Below, piece by piece: positions 58,128 through 64,000 of a stretch of DNA of 64,000 nucleotides. The notes beneath the pieces were generated by a model. That model was not told the DNA's origin and did not search any database. It saw nothing but the letters and a program-made list of their open reading frames with translations. How positions within the stretch are numbered: position 1 is the first letter of the stretch; every line of letters begins with the position of its first letter. A program made the translations under genes and the position numbers. Source of the DNA: Bradyrhizobium sp. AUGA SZCCT0176 (GTDB taxonomy: Bacteria; Pseudomonadota; Alphaproteobacteria; Rhizobiales; Xanthobacteraceae); contig NZ_JAFCMB010000001.1 in NCBI RefSeq assembly GCF_018130145.1, positions 1,016,693-1,080,692 of the forward strand, written 5' to 3'.

Positions 58128-59147
58128 CTATTCAGCGGCGGCAAGTTCAGTCGACTGGCCTGCGACTTCCCGGATCGCCGACATCACCTGATCGGTGGCA
58201 GTCTGTTGGATCATGTGGCCGTTGGCCGCGAGCCTATGAAACTTGCTCTGGGTAACGTCGGAGTGCAGCCGGGCCGACTGAGTGTGGATATCGATGAGCT
58301 TGTCTTGCTCGCCAGCAATGATGACAACTGGCATTTTCAGGTCCGCATACTGATTGCGTAGTATGAACGCGTCCGGGATCATTAGCGCCGACTCCGCGGC
58401 CGATGCCCTTATCTGAGATGGCCGGAGTGCCATTTCCTTCGGAAATGCTTCAAACTTCTTCGGTACAGATCTTGGGCCAAAGATCTTCGCCATCATCAGC
58501 GGCCATATGGCTCGGCTTAGTAGGGGCGACAAGGTATGACTGAGGATGTCTCCGACAAGGGGCAGGGACGGCGCGGCCAACGCAACCACGTCTGGCCTTA
58601 GGGTCGGATAGTAGTATCCAGAGGCGAGAATGAGTCCCCGGACGAGGCTGGGATACTTCAGAGCCATCGCGACCGCAACGGAGGCGCCCCAAGAGTGTCC
58701 AAGGACGGTTGCGTTGGAAACGCCAAGCTGCGCGAGGGCGAGCTTGATCAATTCCGCCTGGGCATCCGGCGTCCACACGACATTGCGCGGCCGATCGCTA
58801 TGGCCGAACCCTGGACGATCGAAAACGATAACCCGGTAATCCTTGGCAACAAGATCGATCAGACCGCTTGAGTCAAAATTCTGGATCATGCTTCCGTTGC
58901 CGTGCAGAAGAACTACAGGATCGCCTGCGCCACGTTCAACGTAATGCAGTCGGACGCCGTTCACTTCTAAGAACCGACCGGAAGGTGGGTTTTCGCGTTC
59001 GGCTTTCCTCGCAAGGTGCTGATTGAGCAAGGCGATGGCGGCCAAAGCTCCAATCGCAACCGAGGCAGCCAGGATGGAAGTTGAATTGGTCGTGCGCCGG
59101 CCTGGAACAGATCGGCGAAGGCGTTTGATAGGATGGACTGCGGTCAT
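58128..59147 (-). CDS. Alpha/beta hydrolase with N-terminal membrane anchor
   Basis: 339 residues. A basic N-terminus and one helix (about 24-42, ILAASVAIGALAAIALLNQH), then the hydrolase core: RLHYVERGAGDPVVLLHGNG (oxyanion HGNG), nucleophile in VLGHSWGASVAVAMAL, aspartate in IIAGEQDKLIDIH and histidine in LAANGHMIQQTA. This triad and the R-P-G-F-G-H-S-D motif group it with epoxide-hydrolase/haloperoxidase-like enzymes. Substrate unknown. The catalytic part would face the periplasm or sit at the membrane. Confidence 0.85.
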   Translation of the reverse strand: MTAVHPIKRLRRSVPGRRTTNSTSILAASVAIGALAAIALLNQHLARKAERENPPSGRFLEVNGVRLHYVERGAGDPVVLLHGNGSMIQNFDSSGLIDLVAKDYRVIVFDRPGFGHSDRPRNVVWTPDAQAELIKLALAQLGVSNATVLGHSWGASVAVAMALKYPSLVRGLILASGYYYPTLRPDVVALAAPSLPLVGDILSHTLSPLLSRAIWPLMMAKIFGPRSVPKKFEAFPKEMALRPSQIRASAAESALMIPDAFILRNQYADLKMPVVIIAGEQDKLIDIHTQSARLHSDVTQSKFHRLAANGHMIQQTATDQVMSAIREVAGQSTELAAAE

Positions 59148-59254
59148 AGATCACTCTCGTTTCGGCGCGTGCACGAAATCCGGATGATCCTAAGGAAATG
59201 TTGCAGCACTGAGTGAACCTGCGGTAGCGCGGATCGTTCCGACGCATTTTTCTT

Positions 59255-59401
59255 GTGGTCGAGAACATTGCGCCGGATCGCACAAATCGGCTGCGCGTCC
59301 AAGCCTATGCGGACGCGAAGGGAGCAAAGCGTTTGCTCAAAGCGCTTAAGGCGAACATCGCCATATTGGATGACGATGAGGACGAAGAGGCCATCAACTG
59401 A
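59255..59401 (+). CDS. Possible small protein, 48 residues
   Basis: From a GTG: VVENIAPDRTNRLRVQAYAD, AKGAKRLLKALKANIAILDD, DEDEEAIN. The residue pattern looks coding and ends in an acidic tail, but there is no ribosome site. It may be the end of a longer lost gene. Confidence 0.35.
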   Translation: MVENIAPDRTNRLRVQAYADAKGAKRLLKALKANIAILDDDEDEEAIN

Positions 59402-59468
59402 GGCGGGCTCGAACGAATTAGAAACGGTCGTATGACCGTTTAGAGGAACATCGTTCACGGTCGGAGAA

Positions 59469-59570
59469 CTACGGGTGCTTGCGAGCTTCGATCCGGTCGG
59501 CGAGATGCATCAAGCCAATCATCGCGGCAAGGGTCGCCAAGCCTAAGAGTGTCGCAATGACCGCGAGCAT
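59469..59570 (-). CDS. Single-helix membrane microprotein, 33 residues
   Basis: MLAVIATLLGLATLAAMIGL then MHLADRIEARKHP. One helix followed by a charged tail. It overlaps the end of the gene at 59543 by 28 bases in another frame, so translation may be coupled. Confidence 0.55.
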   Translation of the reverse strand: MLAVIATLLGLATLAAMIGLMHLADRIEARKHP

Positions 59571-59776
59571 GTTTTTACCGTGGCGGTTTTAGACCGGGGG
59601 GAAGAAAGCCACTCTTCCATATGGGAAACGATTTCCGCCTGCCGTGCCCTGCGCAGAAGCTTATCGCGCTGAGCCCCAGGTGGGGTGCTTTGGGCTTCCT
59701 TGAGAAGTTGCTCGGCTCGCTCCTTGGCGCGCTCATCAAGTGAGATTGTTTGTGGTTCGAAACGGCGTCGTTGCAT
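59543..59776 (-). CDS. Small helical protein, 'LRKARQAE' family (copy 4)
   Basis: 77 residues from the ATG at 59776: MQRRRFEPQTISLDERAKER, STPPGAQRDKLLRRARQAEI, VSHMEEWLSSP. Clear relative of 8435 and 20521. The last 20 residues (SKTATVKTCSRSLRHS) are not family-like and overlap a microprotein gene, so the original stop may have been lost. Confidence 0.7.
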   Translation of the reverse strand: MQRRRFEPQTISLDERAKERAEQLLKEAQSTPPGAQRDKLLRRARQAEIVSHMEEWLSSPRSKTATVKTCSRSLRHS

Positions 59777-60127
59777 GGCGCTGCTCCATTTTTCGATGGA
59801 ACAACTCACAGACGGCCACCCCGGTTCTGTCCACTTGTGCACCTAGTGCAAATTCGGTCCCGGCGCGACCTACCCCCTTCGGAGTATGAACAGAGCGCGG
59901 CAAGATCGAACAAGGCTTGTCGGGCTCGCGGCCAAATTAGGACACCCCCAAATTCAGGGTCAAATACGGACAGTACCCATCTTGAATTAGAACATAAAGA
60001 GAACAGTAGTCGAGTCCTGCTGGGCCAGCGTGTCTGAGAAAAATGATCTTCTGGGGAAGCCACCCCTGTCGGAACCAAGGTTGCCCGTTCGTCTTGAACC
60101 CAGCAACAGTATATGGAGTTCCTCGCC
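59777..60127. other. Intergenic region upstream of Ku
   Basis: No gene seen. A GGAAC at 60071 lacks a matching -10 box at the right distance, so I cannot support EcfG control of Ku from this sequence. Confidence 0.4.
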
Positions 60128-61051
60128 ATGGCCCCCCGCGCTAACTGGAAAGGCTTCCTGCGTCTTTCCCTCGTCACCTGTCCGGTAGCGCTCTATCCCG
60201 CCACGTCGGAATCCGAAAAGGTTTCGTTCAACCAGCTCAACCGAAAGACGGGCCACCGGATCAAGTACGCGAGGGTGGACGCGGACACGGGTGAGGAAGT
60301 TGAGAACGAAGATATCGTCAAGGGCTACAAGGTCGATACCGATACGTACATTGAGGTGACCAAGGAGGAGCTCGAGAATGTCGCGCTGGAATCGACGCGA
60401 ACCATCGAGATCGACGAGTTCGTCGACCGCAGCGAGATCGATCCGCGATATCTGATCCGTCCCTACTACTTGGTACCGGACGGGAAAGTCGGCCACGACG
60501 CCTTTGCCGTCATTCGCGAAACCATCCGCGAGATGAACAAGGTCGCGATCGGCCGCGTGGTGCTGACTAATCGGGAGCACATCATCGCGCTCGATCCGCT
60601 GGACAAGGGCTTGATGGGAACGTTGCTGCGCTATCCCTACGAAGTCCGGTCGGAAAAAGAGTATTTCGACGATATTCAGGACGTCAAAGTCACCAAGGAC
60701 ATGCTTGATCTCGCCAAGCACATCGTCAATCAGAAGGCGGGTCACTTCGAGCCGGACAAGTTCGAAGACCAATATGAAACGGCCCTCGTTGACCTCATCA
60801 ATCAGAAACGCGCCGGCAAACCAATCATTGCGAAAGAACGCCCCCGTGGGGAGAACGTCGTGGACCTGATGGACGCGCTGCGCAAGAGTATTGGTGGCGC
60901 AGAGGCTTCAAAGGACTCCAAGCCGGCCAAGAAGCCACGCAAGGTCGCAAGCGGTCAGAAGGAAATGCTCATGCCGATCGCCGGCAAGAAGTCGGCGAAG
61001 GAAGCTGCGGCGAAGAAGCCGTCGGCGAAACCTCAGCGGAAGTCGGCCTAG
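60128..61051 (+). CDS. ku: Ku protein, DNA double-strand-break end binding
   Basis: 307 residues from the ATG at 60128. The bacterial Ku core fills about 1-250: RANWKGFLRLSLVTCPVALY, SFNQLNRKTGHRIKYARVDA, EVENEDIVKGYKVDTDTYIE, then KMNKV-type helix region MNKVAIGRVVLTNREHIIAL and GLMGTLLRYPYEVR. A lysine/alanine-rich tail (KKSAKEAAAKKPSAKPQRKS) is the usual extra DNA-binding end. Ku dimers encircle broken ends and recruit LigD. No intact ligD is in this window; the only ligase genes are broken (9567, 21124), so the partner must lie elsewhere. A HAD gene and a coiled-coil gene follow. Confidence 0.95.
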   Translation: MAPRANWKGFLRLSLVTCPVALYPATSESEKVSFNQLNRKTGHRIKYARVDADTGEEVENEDIVKGYKVDTDTYIEVTKEELENVALESTRTIEIDEFVDRSEIDPRYLIRPYYLVPDGKVGHDAFAVIRETIREMNKVAIGRVVLTNREHIIALDPLDKGLMGTLLRYPYEVRSEKEYFDDIQDVKVTKDMLDLAKHIVNQKAGHFEPDKFEDQYETALVDLINQKRAGKPIIAKERPRGENVVDLMDALRKSIGGAEASKDSKPAKKPRKVASGQKEMLMPIAGKKSAKEAAAKKPSAKPQRKSA

Positions 61052-61274
61052 ATCGGCTTTTGGCCATGAAGCCTGGCCTGAAGGTGCTGTTGGCTACACG
61101 CGGAACGCCATTGTCCACCAATCGCGTTCTGGATGTCGGTACACATCTTTGCCGAAGCGCTTCAGCATAGGGGACTTGGCGGCCAAAGTGCGGTTCATAC
61201 TAACGGATCTGAGCGGGTAACGTTCCGTGCCACAGGAAGCGAACTCGCTCGCCTCGACTATGGAGGATTGTGAG

Positions 61275-61937
61275 TTGCCGAGAGCCGCTATCTTCGACCT
61301 GGACGGCACGCTTCTGGACTCGGTCGATCTCCACGCGCTCGCATGGCAGGAAGCCATGCTTAAGTTCGGCCATGATGTGAGTTTCGAGCAAGCTCGGAGC
61401 CAGATAGGCAAGGGAGGTGACAAGCTCATTCCCGTCTTCCTTTCCGCTGACGAACAACGGGACCACGGCAAAAAATTGGAAGAGTGGCGCGGCAATCGTT
61501 TCAAGACCGAGTATCTGCCGCTTGTGCGTCCCTTTTCCGCGGTCCCGGACTTGCTGCGACGCGTGCGCGCCGCTGGACTTCGGATTGCCGTCGCCTCTTC
61601 CGCTAAGAAGGATGAAGTTGAGAAATATCTTGAAATCGCTGGCATTACCGAACTGGTGGAGTTGACGACGTCGTCTGACGACGTCGAGGAATCGAAACCT
61701 GCGCCGGACATCTTCGAGGTAGTTCTAGAGAAGCTCGGGATCCAAGGCGCTGAGGCCGTCGCCATCGGCGACACGCCCTACGACGCGATCGCTGCGGGGA
61801 AGGTGAAGATCGCAACCATCGGCGTGCTGTGCGGCGGATTCACGGAGAGTTCGCTGCGGCAGGCCGGGGCCGCCGAGATCCATCCTGGCCCGGCCTCGCT
61901 GTTCGCTTGTTTCGCAAACTCCCTACTTGCGAGGTAA
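61275..61937 (+). CDS. HAD-family phosphatase
   Basis: 220 residues from a TTG at 61275, chosen because GGAGG lies eight bases before it and the protein then starts directly at the first strand (PRAAIFDLDGTLLDSVDLHA). Motif I DLDGT, a helical cap (about 20-90), motif II VASSAK, motif III lysine in EESKPAPDIFEV, motif IV GDTPYDAIAA. This is the beta-phosphoglucomutase/phosphoglycolate phosphatase branch. Substrate not evident. 223 bases after Ku. Confidence 0.85.
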   Translation: MPRAAIFDLDGTLLDSVDLHALAWQEAMLKFGHDVSFEQARSQIGKGGDKLIPVFLSADEQRDHGKKLEEWRGNRFKTEYLPLVRPFSAVPDLLRRVRAAGLRIAVASSAKKDEVEKYLEIAGITELVELTTSSDDVEESKPAPDIFEVVLEKLGIQGAEAVAIGDTPYDAIAAGKVKIATIGVLCGGFTESSLRQAGAAEIHPGPASLFACFANSLLAR

Positions 61938-61992
61938 CGATCCGGCTGACCCACGGCAGTGGCCAGTGGAAGGTGCGGGGAAGCGTTGGTCC

Positions 61993-62607
61993 ATGGCGAG
62001 AAAACTGAAAACCTATCAGACTTCGCTGGGCTTTTTCGATCTGGCAATTGCCGCTCCGTCGATGAAAGCGGCTCTGGAGGCGTGGGGCGCCGACAGCAAT
62101 CTCTTCCACCAGGGCGCGGCGAAGGAAACTGACGATCCGGACGTACTCTCGGCGACCATGGCGAAGCCGGGCGTCGTTCTCAGGCGGCCTGTCGGCTCCG
62201 ACGGACCCTTTGGCGAGCATGCTGAACTACCCACCAATCTGGGTGACGGCGAAAGACCGAAGACTGTCCGCAAGTCGAAAAGCCACAAGGTGAAGAAGCC
62301 TTCCCCGCGCGCCGTCGACAAGGCGACGGAGCGCAAGGCCTCAGTTGCCTTCGAAAAGGAGCAGAAACGGCGCGAGCGTGAACGGGCGAGGGAAGAGGCT
62401 GCCAAACAGAAGGAGCGTGAACGCCGGCGAGGGGCGGTCGATAAGGCGCAAGCGGCGCTGGACGCGGCCGAGCGTGAGCATGAGGAGAACGTTGCGGCCA
62501 TCCAGGCCGAGGTGGCCGCTCTCGAGAAGAGATCGCGAACCGAAAACGTCCGCTGGGATAAGGAGAGGGAGCGATTGGAGGCTGCGCTGCAGCGCGCACG
62601 AGGCTAG
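61993..62607 (+). CDS. Coiled-coil, lysine/glutamate-rich protein
   Basis: 204 residues. A conserved-looking N-terminal part (MARKLKTYQTSLGFFDLAIA, APSMKAALEAWGADSNLFHQ, TMAKPGVVLRRPVGSDGPF) is followed by a long charged helix (about 105-204) such as REEAAKQKERERRRGAVDKA. The first part is found in rhizobial proteins near Ku/LigD loci according to my memory; its role is unknown. Some are annotated as TolA-like only because of the helix composition. Confidence 0.7.
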   Translation: MARKLKTYQTSLGFFDLAIAAPSMKAALEAWGADSNLFHQGAAKETDDPDVLSATMAKPGVVLRRPVGSDGPFGEHAELPTNLGDGERPKTVRKSKSHKVKKPSPRAVDKATERKASVAFEKEQKRRERERAREEAAKQKERERRRGAVDKAQAALDAAEREHEENVAAIQAEVAALEKRSRTENVRWDKERERLEAALQRARG

Positions 62608-62656
62608 GCACCCCGGATTGTTTCAAACAATCGACGTGGCGGCGGGCGAACCGGGG

Positions 62657-62914
62657 TCATTCGGGCGGGCACTCGGGGCACGTATCTCCTATCGAATCGA
62701 GAACTTGTGCGACGGCTCCAGCAGCCACCTGCGGTGATACTCCAGGCGGCGCACTTTTGCGGGCGATTTCCAGAGCGCGCTCGCGGGCATGCGGATTGGC
62801 GCCGTCCTGCATCCATCCGTGCTCTTCGCACTCTCGAATAGCGCCGACTTCCTGCAGCACTTCGATAGCCCATCCCTGAAGTGTGCGGGTCGGTGGCCTT
62901 GGCGTGTCAGTCAT
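62657..62914 (-). CDS. Small hypothetical protein
   Basis: 85 residues from the ATG at 62914: MTDTPRPPTRTLQGWAIEVL, QEVGAIRECEEHGWMQDGAN, PHARERALEIARKSAPPGVS and VLDSIGDTCPECPPE. The 'AI..CEEHG.M.D..DP.A...A..IA...PP.G.S...A...I......IGD.CPEC' pattern is widespread in rhizobia and ends with a CxxC. No role known. Confidence 0.7.
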   Translation of the reverse strand: MTDTPRPPTRTLQGWAIEVLQEVGAIRECEEHGWMQDGANPHARERALEIARKSAPPGVSPQVAAGAVAQVLDSIGDTCPECPPE

Positions 62915-63326
62915 CAGCACCGGAAATCTCCTCGTCAGGGATGAATCCTCAGACCATCCAGTTGTTCCGGTTCGTGACTGTAACGGGAATGCAGGATCAG
63001 GCTGGATTGGCGTCACGTGATGTTATCCAAGAAGCGTTTGTTGTCCGGTCCCCATGCCCACCGGCTGCGCCGATTTACGCACTGAACAGGCATCGTTTTC
63101 TGATCGCGGAACTTGTCAAAGGTTCGGTTGTCGGACCCATAGCCACGGTCGCTGTGCGGGCAACGCCGGCCCGTTCGATCGTCAGCTTTACCCGGTCGCC
63201 AATACACGCGAGGCCGATCCTGTTCCTAAATGCGAATCGGGCAATTGGAGGTGCCAGCGCATAAAGACGCGTACAGGAACGTTCGACGTCGTCGGGGATT
63301 TAGACTCCTTAACGGAGGATTTGCAG
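62915..63326. other. Region without a confident gene
   Basis: Open frames exist on both strands (plus 62881-63264; minus 63013-63207), but neither looks like a protein family I know. Confidence 0.35.
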
Positions 63327-63617
63327 ATGGAGATTTTGCCTCGCGGCGTAGCGGCTACCTACCTATCCGGCACAGCCACGGGCATCTTCGGGTCGCTTTT
63401 CTTGCTTTACTTACCGGATCATGCCGTGGCTCAAGGATTACCGGTTGAGACTGGTTCGCATCTCCCGGTAGCGCTATGGCTTGGCGGTGCTGTTGTTCTG
63501 GGTATTGCTATCGCTTACGGAATCTTGCGCACCCGCAGCCGCACCAGCGCGGAAAAGCGAATGACCGATCAGGCGACAAAAGACCTTTATGTGAAAGAGA
63601 ACCGCGACGCCAACTAG
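63327..63617 (+). CDS. Small membrane protein with one or two helices
   Basis: 96 residues from the ATG at 63327 with AACGGAGGATTTGCAG before it. A first hydrophobic stretch (ATGIFGSLFLLYLPDHAVAQ) may be a signal or anchor, then LPVALWLGGAVVLGIAIAYG is a clear helix. A charged tail RTRSRTSAEKRMTDQATKDL follows. Unknown function. Confidence 0.65.
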   Translation: MEILPRGVAATYLSGTATGIFGSLFLLYLPDHAVAQGLPVETGSHLPVALWLGGAVVLGIAIAYGILRTRSRTSAEKRMTDQATKDLYVKENRDAN

Positions 63618-63656
63618 CAAGGCTGTGGCAACTCGCAAACCGCGTCGGTTGATGCG

Positions 63657-63800
63657 ATGACCGAGAACAAGAACCAACCTTGGACCGATGAGTATGACCG
63701 CCGACTGCTGGTACTGGAAGCAGGCGGCCGCTCTGCTGCTTCGATTTCCTCTGATCGTCGTCAATCACCGTACAACGCTCGAAAGATTTGGATCAGTTGA
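63657..63800 (+). CDS. SANT/GcrA-like mini DNA-binding protein (copy 6 of 6, possibly degenerate)
   Basis: 47 residues: MTENKNQPWTDEYDRRLLVL, EAGGRSAASISSDRRQSPYN, ARKIWIS. The first half fits the DDRRLLEL subgroup (35944, 42440). The last helix, normally [R/K]RS..A..GRL..L, is poorly kept, so it may be a shortened or shifted gene. Confidence 0.5.
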   Translation: MTENKNQPWTDEYDRRLLVLEAGGRSAASISSDRRQSPYNARKIWIS

Positions 63801-64000
63801 TGTTAAGCAACCCTTTGAACGAGCTTCGATAGCAACGCGTGCGGTCGACCGGACAGGGTCGATCTCTTGAGATTTGATTTTGCGGTCCATGGGACGAAGG
63901 CTGGCAAGCGGCAGTTCAGGCTCTAATGCGAGGAAAACTTGGACAAATTACTGTTAATCGAATGGGCGGAGCTGATAATTCCGACCCATTCCGTTGCGGA
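63801..64000. other. End of window, no gene seen
   Basis: No supported feature in the last 200 bases. Confidence 0.4.

Noticed and set aside
60071..60095. GGAAC element as an EcfG promoter of Ku
   Set aside because: The base group at the correct spacing is TCTT, and the CGTT present is too close (10 bases).
1..64000. CRISPR arrays, complete insertion sequences, rRNA genes
   Set aside because: No regularly spaced direct repeats, no intact transposase and no rRNA-like sequence were found on either strand.

Overview
The window looks like a chromosomal stretch of Bradyrhizobium or a close relative (Nitrobacteraceae, Alphaproteobacteria). I infer this from mdoGH, Ku, DUF6894 and other small protein families that I recognise as rhizobial, two Crp/Fnr paralogues, GGAAC-N16-CGTT promoters of the alphaproteobacterial general stress sigma factor EcfG, and many intergenic repeats. 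No rRNA, tRNA, CRISPR array or complete insertion sequence was found.

Layout. (1) 1-5.7 kb: the end of a type I secretion ATPase, a large RTX protein, its HlyD-type adaptor, a small unknown protein and an M23 peptidase. (2) 5.7-12.3 kb: accessory DNA with very small genes, broken genes (a LigD-type ligase, a serine recombinase stub) and a YciF-like ferritin-fold protein. (3) 12.3-16.6 kb: mdoG-mdoH for periplasmic glucans behind an EcfG-type promoter. (4) 16.6-39.5 kb: a long accessory region with membrane microproteins, a PCP-thioesterase remnant, a GNAT, an orphan ABC binding protein, a dead integrase, two Crp/Fnr regulators, a HWE-type histidine kinase, two DUF6894 loci related by duplication, recombinase and TspO remnants, and at least four families of intergenic repeats. 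(5) 39.5-53.8 kb: an AI-2E transporter with an EcfG-type promoter, a zinc alcohol dehydrogenase, a short UvrA paralogue, a second AI-2E transporter, and an apparent operon of YqjD/YqjE-like membrane-anchored helical proteins. (6) 54-64 kb: a TAXI-type receptor, a PPOX-fold stress protein, an alpha/beta hydrolase, Ku, a HAD phosphatase and more microproteins.

How it fits together. Many intact genes suit stationary-phase, osmotic or DNA-damage survival: glucans, Ku, UvrA-like, YciF-like, PPOX-fold, YqjDE-like. Several have GGAAC promoter elements upstream. The accessory DNA looks like a decaying island. Recombinases, two ATP-dependent ligases, an NRPS-like gene and TspO survive only as fragments, while dozens of 20-80 residue genes remain open. 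The most distinctive features are six stand-alone SANT/GcrA-like mini DNA-binding proteins, about fifteen single-helix membrane microproteins (one present as two diverged copies), and the YqjDE-like operon. Gene ends come from reading frames; functions come from recognised motifs, without database searches.
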